A DNA stretch of 64,000 nucleotides from Nitrospira sp. (GCA_022226935.1 CP092081.1:3657967-3721966); one strand, 5' to 3'. Positions 1 to 9,226 are shown, numbered from the stretch's first letter. Made by a program: numbers and translations. The notes: generated by a model from the letters alone, not told the origin.

Positions 1-228
1 AAGATACGTATTGGCCAAATGATCCAGTCGCTCGCCGGCCGTCACCCGATGTTCCTGCACGACGGTAAACCGATCGCTCGCCGGAACGAAACGACGGCAC
101 AAGTACACCAGCATGGTGCCGTCGGCAGTCACAAGAGATGCGGTCTTCACGTTGTAATACCGGCTGGCCGCTGGAAACGGGTTCGGCTTCAGCGCGCTGT
201 TCAATAATGCTTGTAATGGATCGGCCAT
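1..228 (-). CDS. LysM-type eCIS baseplate protein (partial, C-terminus off the window)
   Basis: The first 76 codons can be read. They begin MADPLQALLNSAL and include a segment (TVVQEHRVTAGERLDHLANTY) typical of the short LysM/gp53-like baseplate proteins of contractile injection systems, where a LysM-like fold helps hold the wedge to the central spike. The start is the ATG at 228, preceded by a purine-rich GGAGG. It is the last gene of the visible eCIS operon, 32 bp after the stop of the CIS-tube-like gene. The remainder, and probably the spike, gp25-like and baseplate-J genes, lie to the left of base 1. The LysM assignment rests on pattern recognition of a partial sequence. Confidence 0.7.
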   Translation of the reverse strand, partial: MADPLQALLNSALKPNPFPAASRYYNVKTASLVTADGTMLVYLCRRFVPASDRFTVVQEHRVTAGERLDHLANTYL

Positions 229-260
229 CTGTCGTGCCTCCTAACATCCTGGACAATCAC

Positions 261-911
261 TCACGGAATCTCCGTCAGGCCAAACGCGCCCAGAGTGCCG
301 GCCTGGGCTTTTGCGCGCAGCCCTTCCTTCTGTTGCAGATAACTCATGAACAGACTGCCCGCCTTGTGCGTAAACCCTACATCATCGATGGACAGTACCC
401 GCATGCCCAGGCTGATCTTTGCGCGAATGGGGTTGAGGTTCGGATCGAACGCCTCCTCGGTCACGCTGAAATCGGTCAGCCTCACCGGGATGACACGATG
501 TTGCCCGAAGACAAACAACGGCAATGCCGTCTCCATCGGAAGAATTTCGAGCGTCCCCAGACTCGACAAGGTATGGTTGGTGGTCAATTGGCCGGTGCTG
601 GGATACAGCAGAGTTTCAAGCGCCGCGAGTTGTGGAGATATCCCGGCTTCCCCGACCGTACGATCGCCAGCTTCCATGTCGTCGGTCGCGTCAATTTCCG
701 CATCCAGCTTGATGGTCTCCACTGCCGGCCCTTTGAGCCGGAGTGCCTCGGATCGATCTCCCCCCTCGCTCGCTCCCTGTACCTGCAACGTTCGACTGAG
801 CGACTCCGGGTTGTATTGCAGCGCGATGATCCGTTGCACCTGCGCCGTGGCCGGATCGATCAGGACGATGCCGCCCTTGAGCAATTTTGGTGAACCGGGA
901 AAGGTGGTCAT
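261..911 (-). CDS. CIS tube/baseplate-adaptor protein (Afp7/CIS_tube type)
   Basis: A 216-aa protein with the phrase IIALQYNPESLSRTLQVQ near residues 28-45. This is characteristic of the contractile-injection-system tube or baseplate-hub family, whose N-terminal domain sits under the inner tube. The middle and C-terminal parts are soluble and mixed alpha/beta, with no membrane segment. In Afp and PVC the equivalent protein carries a C-terminal LysM domain. Here that function appears to be in the separate downstream gene (1-228), so the Afp7-like protein may be split in two. The start ATG at 911 lies 15 bp after the stop of the upstream DUF4157 gene. Family call likely, exact Afp numbering inferred. 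Confidence 0.7.
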   Translation of the reverse strand: MTTFPGSPKLLKGGIVLIDPATAQVQRIIALQYNPESLSRTLQVQGASEGGDRSEALRLKGPAVETIKLDAEIDATDDMEAGDRTVGEAGISPQLAALETLLYPSTGQLTTNHTLSSLGTLEILPMETALPLFVFGQHRVIPVRLTDFSVTEEAFDPNLNPIRAKISLGMRVLSIDDVGFTHKAGSLFMSYLQQKEGLRAKAQAGTLGAFGLTEIP

Positions 912-926
912 GATCCTGTGACTCCG

Positions 927-2606
927 TTAGAAACGCCGCACGAGGCCGACATTCACACCGGCTGTTTGCACATCCGTGACATCCTTTGGATTGACGCCCA
1001 GAGTCACATTGGTTTCGAATTTCACGCCGTGCCCGATATCGACCTGAAAATCCAAGGTCAACTCGCCCTGTCGTATGAAGGTCAGGCTCTTGAAGAGAAT
1101 CCCGGTGCCAAGCGCCAGCTTGTCTGCGGTGTCAGGCTTGAAGCCGGCAAAGCGGTAGCTGTCCTTCAGCACGTTCAAGCCCAGCGCATAACGGCTCAAG
1201 GCATTTTGCAAAATGGCAGGGTCGTCGGGATGCAGAATCGCGGCTTGATACAAATGATGCCCGTAATCGAGCAGATTGTTCCCGACATCGAATTCGAGCC
1301 TTTCCAAAAAAATGGGCAAATCGCGGAGAGCCGGCCCGTCCGTCGTCGGCTGGCGTTGGACTACGCCGTCATGGGCGTCATTCGCATGAGGCCTCATCGC
1401 CGCCACAGCCCCCGCAGAATGGAGAGATCCTGCGGCAGGGTGCGTGGCGCTTGTCGCGCGACCGGTTTGTTGCACAACGTGAGCAAGTTCATGGGCCAAA
1501 AGTCGCTGTCCCGTGCGAGTATGAGGCGAATACTGTCCGGCGCCGAAGACCACATCCCTGCCCACCGTGTAGGCCAAGGCATTGACCGATCTCGCAGACT
1601 CTGCCGCCTTGGCATCGGCATGCACACGGACCTGGCCGAAGTCGTGACCGAATCGGGATTCGAAAAAATTGCGTGCCGACCGATCCAGCGGGCGGCCCGG
1701 CGACGCCAGCACCTCCTGCACCGACGGCGGCGCGCTGACCGAGCCAGGTTGCTCCGAAACCGCGCGTCGCTGCACCAGATCGGTTGGAGCGCCCGGCGGA
1801 TGCGGCTTCGACGGCCTCGCGCTCTTGCACTCCCGCTTGGTCAGCACCAAGAATCCGTCTGGGCAGTGATAGTCGTAAAAACATAAGGGCGTCGCCGGCG
1901 GCGGCGTTTCCGTGGCGATTTGTCCCGGCCCCATGCCGACGACAATATCGGTCGCGCGGACGATGACTCGCACCACCAACCCGTCGCTGAAGTGGACGTA
2001 ACAACCGTAGTTCCCATTGGCGATCGGCGGCTCACACCGGATTTTTTCCACCTTCGCCTGGGAGGGCGGCGTGATGTCGTGTTGCACATAATTTTCGGCG
2101 GCCCGCTTACTGATGCTCTCCGGATCGTTGCGCCAGCTTGGGCAGCGGCTACCGCCTTCGTCGGTCGTGCCGTCTTTGGGCGCAGCTTCGTCGGAAGCCG
2201 GTTGCTCCTCGACCGGCGCCGATTCCTCCCCGGCGGTTTCCGCTCGTTGCAGCGCACCGTCCTCGCCAGTTGAACGCATGCCGTCTCCGACAAACCGTTG
2301 CACCAGCGGCCCCGACTGGAGCGCCTGCGACCGGCCCCACTGCCCATCCGGCGTCTGCATCACGTGGTTCGCTACCCGGTCGGCTTCCTGCTCGTACTCG
2401 TCGCCGGGCTCGTTGACCTGCAACTTGGTCTGCAAGGAGTGTCCGAGCATTTTCTTTTTCTCGCACTCCGAACAGGTCCCGGTCAGACTGCTCGTCCCGC
2501 CGCAGGCACATTGACGTTGAAGCAGCAATGAAGGAGCGGAAGCAGAGAAGGCCTGACTAGAGCTCGGACGAGTGGAACGGTGTGTGATAGATGGTGAGCG
2601 GTTCAC
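927..2606 (-). CDS. DUF4157 (eCIS core) protein, candidate eCIS cargo, copy A
   Basis: A 559-aa protein. Residues about 30-85 hold the typical leader of the family (QRQCACGG, a CxxC pair, then PGDEYEQEADRVA). The DUF4157/eCIS core domain follows around 300-385, with RFGHDFGQVRVH, then HELAHVVQQ at 372-380. DUF4157 carries a zincin-like HExxH and is strongly associated with eCIS toxins in the literature. Between leader and core is a low-complexity acidic stretch and a Cys-rich insert of about 130 residues. The last 130 residues alternate hydrophobic and polar residues and end GVNVGLVRRF, a pattern that resembles an outer-membrane beta-barrel end. The protein may be cargo, an adaptor that loads cargo, or a maturation protease. 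It lies next to a second DUF4157 gene with a different C-terminus. Confidence 0.8.
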   Translation of the reverse strand: MNRSPSITHRSTRPSSSQAFSASAPSLLLQRQCACGGTSSLTGTCSECEKKKMLGHSLQTKLQVNEPGDEYEQEADRVANHVMQTPDGQWGRSQALQSGPLVQRFVGDGMRSTGEDGALQRAETAGEESAPVEEQPASDEAAPKDGTTDEGGSRCPSWRNDPESISKRAAENYVQHDITPPSQAKVEKIRCEPPIANGNYGCYVHFSDGLVVRVIVRATDIVVGMGPGQIATETPPPATPLCFYDYHCPDGFLVLTKRECKSARPSKPHPPGAPTDLVQRRAVSEQPGSVSAPPSVQEVLASPGRPLDRSARNFFESRFGHDFGQVRVHADAKAAESARSVNALAYTVGRDVVFGAGQYSPHTRTGQRLLAHELAHVVQQTGRATSATHPAAGSLHSAGAVAAMRPHANDAHDGVVQRQPTTDGPALRDLPIFLERLEFDVGNNLLDYGHHLYQAAILHPDDPAILQNALSRYALGLNVLKDSYRFAGFKPDTADKLALGTGILFKSLTFIRQGELTLDFQVDIGHGVKFETNVTLGVNPKDVTDVQTAGVNVGLVRRF

Positions 2607-2713
2607 AGACCGGCTCCATTGGTTTTCGGTTCAGATGGGGATGCCGCGTATTGGCATGTTTCTGCTGCGTTGAGTGCTTGCAAAAGGATCATCTCGACGT
2701 GGCCTTCATGTCA

Positions 2714-4255
2714 TCACTTGGCTTTTGGCAAATCCTGGACATCCATCACGGGGATAGCAGAGGGAAGGTCGGTTACGTCGACGCTCGCGGGCGGCTCGAT
2801 CGGCCAGTTCAACTTCCATTGAGGCTTCCGCATTTCCGTATGGAAGACGAACCGTTCCATGGAATTCCATCCCACGGTGGAAAACTCAATAGTCTTCTTG
2901 AGATAGGCGTCGGCATCGGCGCAGTCGCAGGCACAACGCACTGCCATCATCACACCCTCAATGCTTTCGTAGGGGTTCGAGATCGTCGATCGAAACCATC
3001 GATTCAGTTCTTGCTGGCGTACCGGTTCTGGCTTCGTGAGACTGCGGATGTAGACCGTTCGAAATTCGGCGACATCGGCGGCTAATTCACTGAGATCTTC
3101 CTTAATATCCTCGAAGCTGCAGGCGGTGGGTGACGCCTTGGGCAGATCCGGAGCCGAGTCGAATCGGCTGTGTTCCGTCTCATGGGTCAGGATTTCCAGT
3201 GCTTCGGTCAACCAATCCTGACGAGACATTCGGCCAATCGTCGGATTATTGGTATTGGCGAACTGTTTGGCTTGCTGTTCGAGGCTTTCCGGAACGAATG
3301 TGCAACGCTTCCCTGGGAAGTTTTTGGGAGGGGTGACCTCATCACACAGCGCAGTATAGGCCCCATAGTCAGCTGGAATATCCTTGTCGATAAATATTCC
3401 CGCAACCAACCCGACTCTGTTTGGAAAGCGCTGGGTCAACAAAGCCAGCAACTCCGGCGCGGCGGCACCGTGCCCATCGCCCGTGCAGGCCGGATCTGGA
3501 GGGACCTTGCCGCATGCACGCTGCCGGCGTTCTGCCTTAACCTTGTTCTCTGGTTTATTACTCGTCTCTTTCACAAAGGTGCTAAGAGAGTTCCGTGCCC
3601 TGGCGCACTCTGCGGCGCTTAGGCAAGCACGTTGGATGCGACCTGCCGTTGTATTTTGCTGAATGACATGCGCAAGTTCGTGAGCTAAGAGATGCTGTCC
3701 CGTCGGAGAAAATGGAGCATAGCTGCCAGCACCGAACACGATGTTCCGTCCGGCGGTATAGGCGAGTGCGCCCACGGCCCGGGCCGATTCCTTTGCTTTG
3801 GCACCAGAATGGATTCGCACCTGACCGAAGTCATGCCCAAATCGTGGCTCAAAGAAGGCACGAGTGGCTGAATCAAGTGGATTGCCGGGCTCCGCAAGCA
3901 CCTCATGTACAATCGGAGGCGCAACTCCGACATTGGTCGTACCCGAAGCATTGTCTTGACGCTGAACGATGGACCAATGCACGCTCTCATTCAATGCTGC
4001 CAGACCATGGCGATTCGGCATCCGCATCACCTGCTCTGCGACTCGATCGGCCTCTTGCTCGAATTCGTCGCCTGGCTGGCTGACTGCCAGTTTCGTCTGC
4101 AGCGGCTTGCCCAAGAGTTTCTTCGTCTTGCACTCCTCACATTCTCCGGCGAGTCCCGCAGTTCCCCCACAGGCACAGGCACGCTGAAGGAGGTGCCCAG
4201 ACGACGAACTACTCGCTGCGCGGCTGGTCGTTTGGAGGGTGGCCGTCTTGCTCAT
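2714..4255 (-). CDS. DUF4157 (eCIS core) protein with second HExxH domain, candidate metallopeptidase effector
   Basis: A 513-aa protein. It has the same leader as copy A (QRACACGG, CxxC, PGDEFEQEADRVA) and an eCIS core domain at about 120-205 containing RFGHDFGQVRIH and HELAHVIQQ (HELAH 192-196). The C-terminal 300 residues are unlike copy A and contain another HExxH, HETEH at 358-362. An acidic helical stretch (SELAADVAEF, about 389-398) follows and could supply the third zinc ligand of a gluzincin. Paired cysteines are scattered through this region (CACDC near 450). The start overlaps the stop of the 86-aa gene by 4 bp, so translation is probably coupled. Inference: a DUF4157-tagged metallopeptidase toxin loaded into the injection system. 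Confidence 0.78.
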   Translation of the reverse strand: MSKTATLQTTSRAASSSSSGHLLQRACACGGTAGLAGECEECKTKKLLGKPLQTKLAVSQPGDEFEQEADRVAEQVMRMPNRHGLAALNESVHWSIVQRQDNASGTTNVGVAPPIVHEVLAEPGNPLDSATRAFFEPRFGHDFGQVRIHSGAKAKESARAVGALAYTAGRNIVFGAGSYAPFSPTGQHLLAHELAHVIQQNTTAGRIQRACLSAAECARARNSLSTFVKETSNKPENKVKAERRQRACGKVPPDPACTGDGHGAAAPELLALLTQRFPNRVGLVAGIFIDKDIPADYGAYTALCDEVTPPKNFPGKRCTFVPESLEQQAKQFANTNNPTIGRMSRQDWLTEALEILTHETEHSRFDSAPDLPKASPTACSFEDIKEDLSELAADVAEFRTVYIRSLTKPEPVRQQELNRWFRSTISNPYESIEGVMMAVRCACDCADADAYLKKTIEFSTVGWNSMERFVFHTEMRKPQWKLNWPIEPPASVDVTDLPSAIPVMDVQDLPKAK

Positions 4256-4512
4256 CGCGCCAAACCCTTTCCAATTCCATCGGCGGTGACCTTGCCCACT
4301 TGCCGCGGGCTGGCCTCGTGGGGAATCGAGATCGCCTTCGTCCGAAGGCGCGGAACATCACCCAAGCCCGCCATCCGCTCCGCTATGCCCGGCTCCGCAA
4401 GCAATCGTGTCAGCTGCTCCTGCAATCCCTGCGCAATGGCATGACGGTCTTCGAAGCGGAAGCCCTTGAGGACGAGACGGTCGATATTCACGACGATCCG
4501 CTTCATATCCAT
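4252..4512 (-). CDS. Small eCIS-operon protein of unknown function (86 aa)
   Basis: It begins MDMKRIVVNIDRLVLKGFRF, followed by an amphipathic helix (RHAIAQGLQEQLTRLLAEP) and a Gly/Arg-rich tail. I recall similar short proteins between the AAA+ ATPase and the cargo genes of other eCIS loci, but do not know a function or family name. It overlaps the end of the ATPase gene by 10 bp and the start of the DUF4157 gene by 4 bp, so it belongs to the same translational unit. Possible roles are cargo chaperone or ATPase partner, both speculative. Confidence 0.7.
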   Translation of the reverse strand: MDMKRIVVNIDRLVLKGFRFEDRHAIAQGLQEQLTRLLAEPGIAERMAGLGDVPRLRTKAISIPHEASPRQVGKVTADGIGKGLAR

Positions 4513-6440
4513 CCCCTGGTTTCGGCGTCGGACAACGGGCGTTCACGTTTCGCCGCTTCGGTATGCGCCGCCTGTAAGAGATGCCGCATGCCCACCGCCG
4601 CCCCTTCATCCGCTGCCAGGAACGCGGCGTTCAGGGCGATGTTCCGGATGTTTCCGCCGGACATGCTGAGCCTGGCAAGTTTGGCGTAATCGAGTTGCTC
4701 CACCGGCGTAGCCGCAGGAAAAATCCGGCGCCAGATCAATTCCCGCTGTGGCTGGTCCGGAAAGGGAAACTGCACCACGAAACTGAGGCGGCGCGAGAAT
4801 GCCACATCGAGCGCCGCTTTCATGTTGGTCGTCAGAATCGCCAGGCCGCGGTAGGCTTCCATCCGTTGCAGCAGATAACTCACCTCGATATTCGCGTAAC
4901 GATCATGGCTGTCGCGCACTTCGCTGCGTTTCCCGAAGAGGGCATCGGCTTCATCGAACAACAGCATCGCCCCGCTGGTTTCGGCCGCGTCGAACACGCG
5001 GCGCAGGTTGCGCTCGGTTTCGCCGATGTATTTGCTCACGACCCCGGCCAGATCGATGCGATACAGATCGAGATGCAGTTCGTTCGCCAGCACTTCCGCC
5101 GCCATGGTCTTGCCTGTCCCGCTTTCGCCCGCGAACAGGGCACTGATCCCCAGACCGCGCATTCCCTTTTCGGCAAAGCCCCACTGTTGATAGACCGTCA
5201 ACCGATGCTTCGCATGCGCCGCAATCTGCCGCAGGGTCCGCTGCTGCGCCTCCGGTAACACCAGATCGTGCCATCCGGCGACCGGGTCCAAGCGCTGCGC
5301 CAGATCGTCCAGGCGAGACCGGCTCACCGTGCGGCATGCGTCCCACAATGCGCGGTCGGCCTGACCATCGAATTCAGCCACGTCGCGCAGCCCGGCGCCG
5401 GCCGTGGCAATCACCCTGGCGCTCAAGGAAAACTGGGAGGCCACGCCATCGAGCCTGCCGTTCATGCGCGCCGTGGCCGGGCCCAACACCTGTTGCCACA
5501 ATTGCTTCTGTTCGGCGCCGTCGGGTTTGTTGACCGCAAACCTGATCGTGGCTCGTTTGCATGAGGGCACGTCTCGACCGGCGATGAACAATGGATTACT
5601 GCCGCGTTCGGCGAGATGCGCGACCGCCTTCGAAGGCGCGCCGTCGTGGCAGTGGATCAGCAGCATCGCACCGAGTAACGCCGCTTCCCGTTGCCACAAG
5701 ACGGCGAAGGCATCGGCCTCCGCCGAATTGACCGGCAGATCGTCCGCCTGCACGCAATGCAACTGTACCTGCAATTGAGCAGCGACGGCCGCCGCGATAT
5801 CGGTCTGCCCGTCGACATCGTCCCCCGATAGCAGGACCACGGGATAGGGGGAAGACGGCTCTCGCAACCGCTCCAGTATCGACTGGCAAATATGCCGATG
5901 GGTTTCTGCCATGACCTGCGGGGCCGGCACTGGAGTGAGCAACGGTTGCAGGCGAGGATCGAGATAATTCACGCCGGCCAGATAATGCAGCACGCGTTCG
6001 TCGATGCGCAGCCTTCCGTTGACCAATCCGGCACTGTCGTCGACCTCCAACAAACGCCACCGGCGTAACGGCGCCAGCGCCGCCAGCGCGCTCCAGTGCG
6101 ACCGATCCAGCGCCGCCAGAGCCAAGCCGAACGTCGCCTGCGGGCGTGGGGCTTGCGATTGCCCCAAGGCCGCGGCGCACACACGCCCCAGTTCGGCATC
6201 CATTTCCACTCCGGCGACCAAGAGGAGGAGATCTCGCTCGAAGGCGCTTAGACTGAACAGCTCGGAGAGGGTATCGATGGCGGCCTGCGCAGGAAGCGCC
6301 GCATGGGCCGCCTCCAACCGACTGGCGACCACGCGTTCATCATGCTCGGCGCCCAGCCTCAGTTTCAGACGAGAAAACTCGGCCACCAGATAGGCTTGAT
6401 TGGCATCACACCATGCGGCGGAGGTCGTGGCAGTCGTCAT
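4503..6440 (-). CDS. eCIS AAA+ ATPase (Afp15-like)
   Basis: A 645-aa protein with a divergent N-terminal half and a canonical AAA+ module in the C-terminal half. Walker A is GESGTGKT at 438-445, Walker B is AMLLFDEADALF about 60 residues later, and sensor-type asparagines (ILTTNMKAALD) and an arginine stretch (AFSRRLSF) follow. Afp15/PVC15-type ATPases are needed for assembly of the particle in the producing cell, and this family is almost always found in eCIS clusters. The N-terminal half contains a second, degenerate P-loop-like domain (VVLLSGDDVDGQTDIAA). The start ATG at 6440 overlaps the upstream DUF4255 stop by 4 bp. Confidence 0.88.
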   Translation of the reverse strand: MTTATTSAAWCDANQAYLVAEFSRLKLRLGAEHDERVVASRLEAAHAALPAQAAIDTLSELFSLSAFERDLLLLVAGVEMDAELGRVCAAALGQSQAPRPQATFGLALAALDRSHWSALAALAPLRRWRLLEVDDSAGLVNGRLRIDERVLHYLAGVNYLDPRLQPLLTPVPAPQVMAETHRHICQSILERLREPSSPYPVVLLSGDDVDGQTDIAAAVAAQLQVQLHCVQADDLPVNSAEADAFAVLWQREAALLGAMLLIHCHDGAPSKAVAHLAERGSNPLFIAGRDVPSCKRATIRFAVNKPDGAEQKQLWQQVLGPATARMNGRLDGVASQFSLSARVIATAGAGLRDVAEFDGQADRALWDACRTVSRSRLDDLAQRLDPVAGWHDLVLPEAQQRTLRQIAAHAKHRLTVYQQWGFAEKGMRGLGISALFAGESGTGKTMAAEVLANELHLDLYRIDLAGVVSKYIGETERNLRRVFDAAETSGAMLLFDEADALFGKRSEVRDSHDRYANIEVSYLLQRMEAYRGLAILTTNMKAALDVAFSRRLSFVVQFPFPDQPQRELIWRRIFPAATPVEQLDYAKLARLSMSGGNIRNIALNAAFLAADEGAAVGMRHLLQAAHTEAAKRERPLSDAETRGWI

Positions 6441-7735
6441 GTGATCGTCACCCGATAATTGTAAAAGGCCGGCGGAACGGCCGAGCGGTCGATGATCGGA
6501 CTGTCGATACCATCCACGCGCAGCCGGAGGAGAAACCCTCCCGGCGGCGCAGCGGCGACGGCGAACGTGAGCGTTCCTGTTGCCACAGTGATCGCTCCGT
6601 GCGGAACTTCTTGCGTTCCCAACAGCAGCGAGACTGATTGCCCCGGCTGAATCGGCGGCTGAACTGCGAGCACGATAGTGGCCGCTCCGCTGCCGTCCCG
6701 CGCGACCGCGATCGGCATGGCCGTGGTGATCTCCGGCCCGATCACCAACGCCAGGGTATTGCTCGTGCGTGGATTGGACTCGCCGAGCGGAATGACCTGC
6801 AGCGCCAGCTGATACAATCCTGCCGGCACTGACGGCACCGTGAAGGAAGCCTTCACGCTGCTGCCTCCCCCTGTGGCCGGCACCGCCTGATTGATCTCAA
6901 AGCGGCTGTTCGAGAGCAGGATCGTCGGATTGGTGCCATCGAGGTGATGCCCCGTGATCTCCACGGTCGCACCGACCGTCGCCATCGGCTGCCCGCTGGT
7001 CGCAGCCACAGTCTGAATGGTAGGAAAGGGCGGCAGCAGATCGGCCTGCACCACGACGCCTCGCTCCAAGTGGGTAACCGGATCAACAGGCCCGCGAGTC
7101 AACACGGGCAGCGTCGGTCTGGTCGGTTTTCTGGATTCGATCAGCACGACTGTCGCGACGTAAGCCGCGGAAGGCCGGTAGTGAGACTGCACTGCCGTCC
7201 ACAGTTTCGACATTTCCTCGCTGCTGAGGGGATCCGGCACCAGTTTGATCTGCTCCACTTGATCGGCCAGCCCACATTCGGCCAACGCCCGGAGCGCCGG
7301 AGGCAGAGTGGTATCGACCGCCGGGGACGGCGTCAGCGCCGTCGTAATGGCTGTGCGATCCAGCACCGGCACCTCATGAAGTAATTGCATCGCGTACCCG
7401 AGGAGAATTTCACTGCCCAATTCCTCCGCGCTGTAGGCGCTGAGCAGGTAATGCAGATCCAGGGCCAAGGGCGGATTGCTGAGGCGCTGCGTGCCCGATC
7501 CATCACGAGAAGGCAGCGCATGATTCCGCCAGCCGGTATTGAACGTCACTTGATGAAGAAACAGATTGATCTGCGTGCTCTCGGTGCCGTTGGCCGGCAC
7601 CACGCGATCCGGCGGCAACGCGCTTACTGTCACGGTACTGCCGAGCAGCCCGCTGACGTTGTGATTGATCAACCCATCATTGAGCAAGTCCCGGAGCACG
7701 GCCGTCACACCGGCAATGGCCAATGCGCTGCTCAC
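6437..7735 (-). CDS. DUF4255 (Pvc16_N) tail-terminator/cap protein with Ig-like C-terminus
   Basis: A 432-aa protein. The N-terminal 190 residues match the DUF4255 pattern: ALAIAGVTAVLRDLL at the start, INLFLHQVTFNTGWRN, then LDLHYLLSAYSAEELGSEILLGYAMQLLHE. In Afp/PVC this domain caps the distal end of the sheath-tube. Residues about 225-430 form two beta-rich Ig/TIG-like segments with repeated Val/Thr/Gly strands. Such additions vary between loci and might decorate the particle. The start is GTG at 7735 and overlaps the upstream stop (GTGA), so this gene is translationally coupled to its neighbours. Confidence 0.85.
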   Translation of the reverse strand: MSSALAIAGVTAVLRDLLNDGLINHNVSGLLGSTVTVSALPPDRVVPANGTESTQINLFLHQVTFNTGWRNHALPSRDGSGTQRLSNPPLALDLHYLLSAYSAEELGSEILLGYAMQLLHEVPVLDRTAITTALTPSPAVDTTLPPALRALAECGLADQVEQIKLVPDPLSSEEMSKLWTAVQSHYRPSAAYVATVVLIESRKPTRPTLPVLTRGPVDPVTHLERGVVVQADLLPPFPTIQTVAATSGQPMATVGATVEITGHHLDGTNPTILLSNSRFEINQAVPATGGGSSVKASFTVPSVPAGLYQLALQVIPLGESNPRTSNTLALVIGPEITTAMPIAVARDGSGAATIVLAVQPPIQPGQSVSLLLGTQEVPHGAITVATGTLTFAVAAAPPGGFLLRLRVDGIDSPIIDRSAVPPAFYNYRVTIT

Positions 7736-8487
7736 GGTCTGCCTCCCTGACGACGAGTCAAATATTCTTCCAATGACATGGCCGGCCTGCGAGCCCCTGA
7801 TTTCCGTTTCTGATCGGGCGCTGCGGACACCGCTGTGACTTCAATGCGTCCGATGGTGACCTCCACCGGACCTTCGGTCGAAGGCGCGTGGTTCTGTCCC
7901 GTGCGCCGATCCGCAAGCGTACCCACCAACGAAGGTGGTGCCGCAGCAGATGAACGGGCTGTATCGTGACGCACGTTCACCAATGGCGGCGGCGCCAGGC
8001 GTGCGGTAGAATGACTCGGCGCAGGATCGACAGGATCTTCCATGTGCTGCCAGTTCAACCCTTTCTGCTCGCGCCGCCTCTGCTCCGGAGTCGACATCGA
8101 ATCAGCGGGCGGCGTGGTACGGACAGCCTGATTCACGATGGCCGAGGCATTTCGAACCAAGGGAATGGGTGCCGATTCCGCACGACGCCGCTCCGCCGCA
8201 GTATGCGGGCTCGACGATGAATGAAGAACCGGCCGCCGCCCCTCTTGCTGATCGGTGTGAGTCAGTACTTTTTCCCTGTGATCGCTCGGCCGGATAGAAT
8301 CCGCAAGAGTTTGACCTGCGACCGCAATGGGTGCCGACGAGTCGATCACCGGAAAATCGGCAGGTTCAGTCCGGCCGATCGGCGGGGCAAACATCGAAGG
8401 GATGCGCGGCCGAACCATTGCTGCCGTCCCGGCCTGCGCCGCCGTACCGGCCTGTCGCTCCACCAATCTGGTCACAAAATCGCTCAT
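7732..8487 (-). CDS. Intrinsically disordered eCIS-associated protein (251 aa)
   Basis: It is rich in Pro, Ala, Ser, Arg and Gln, with no hydrophobic core. Recognisable pieces are an N-terminal MSDFVTRLVERQ helix, VRPRIPSMFAPP, and a C-terminal VTIGRIEVTAV followed by SLEEYLTRRQGGRP. I have seen this arrangement (N-terminal amphipathic helix, long disordered linker, short conserved beta motif, C-terminal helix) in eCIS operons between baseplate and cap genes, but the function is not known to me. It overlaps both neighbours by 4 bp. A scaffold or linker role is inference. Confidence 0.7.
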   Translation of the reverse strand: MSDFVTRLVERQAGTAAQAGTAAMVRPRIPSMFAPPIGRTEPADFPVIDSSAPIAVAGQTLADSIRPSDHREKVLTHTDQQEGRRPVLHSSSSPHTAAERRRAESAPIPLVRNASAIVNQAVRTTPPADSMSTPEQRRREQKGLNWQHMEDPVDPAPSHSTARLAPPPLVNVRHDTARSSAAAPPSLVGTLADRRTGQNHAPSTEGPVEVTIGRIEVTAVSAAPDQKRKSGARRPAMSLEEYLTRRQGGRP

Positions 8488-9224
8488 GACAGGGCCATCT
8501 CCACATACATCCCACGACGCTGGTCACTCAGGCGAAGAACCTCTCCTTCCGTCCAACCATACGTACGCGCCAGGAGATCGACTTCCTGCAACAGTCGCCG
8601 GCTCCGCGCCTGGAGTTCATTCCAGAAGAACGTGACGATATCGAACAACGCCTGCCACTGCTGCCCACACACCTCGCATCGCAGATCGATGAGCACCTCG
8701 GCCAGCGGATCCAATTCGCTCAATCGTCCGGCTAATGCCGCCCCGTTCGCGCGGGCCCACACCGCCGCTTCAGCGTCTTCGGCCCCACTGCGGACGCAGC
8801 GGGACAACAGGACCTGCCGCGCCTGCTCCGGATCGGCGGCGGCAATCGCCAGTGCCAGGTCCCGGCTGTTGGGTCCACGCAACTCCCAGGCACGGCCGCC
8901 TTGCTCCACGGTCGTCCAAGTCGTATTCGAAGTGGCCGACGATGCCAAGAGCGTTGTACAAGAGAGTTCGAATTCGAGCTCGCTCCGACAGGCAAGACAT
9001 TCCGCATAGGCCGCAATGCGATCCCCGATAGTCTGCCGGCGGAGTGCCAACAGATGTGCATCGCGCTGCCCGATGCTCCATTCGCACATCGCCTCGAATG
9101 GTTGCTCGGGACAGGCATACCGTAACAACAGCAGCGCCTGGTCGAGGGGATGCCGACCGGCTCCCTGTTCCCAGACCTCCAGCATGGCGGCGGCGGACAA
9201 GCTCTGGACGGATTCCTGCATCAT
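8484..9224 (-). CDS. T4-type baseplate family protein (PF12322-like)
   Basis: A 246-aa protein starting at the tandem ATGs at 9224/9221, only 2 bp after the stop of the tube gene. A longer reading frame upstream overlaps the tube gene and is not needed. The C-terminus has the signature of the T4 bacteriophage baseplate family: CEVCGQQW, then FFWNELQARSRRLLQEVDLLA and the YGWTEGEVLRLSDQRR motif. Two Cys pairs (CLAC near 95 and CEVC near 190) could bind zinc. In contractile systems this protein is probably part of the wedge or helps initiate the baseplate. Position directly after tube and sheath fits. Confidence 0.8.
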   Translation of the reverse strand: MMQESVQSLSAAAMLEVWEQGAGRHPLDQALLLLRYACPEQPFEAMCEWSIGQRDAHLLALRRQTIGDRIAAYAECLACRSELEFELSCTTLLASSATSNTTWTTVEQGGRAWELRGPNSRDLALAIAAADPEQARQVLLSRCVRSGAEDAEAAVWARANGAALAGRLSELDPLAEVLIDLRCEVCGQQWQALFDIVTFFWNELQARSRRLLQEVDLLARTYGWTEGEVLRLSDQRRGMYVEMALS

Positions 9225-9226
9225 GC

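Noticed and set aside
138..893. Plus-strand frames across the CIS-tube gene
   Set aside because: Shadow of the minus-strand gene; Arg/His-rich nonsense composition without RBS.
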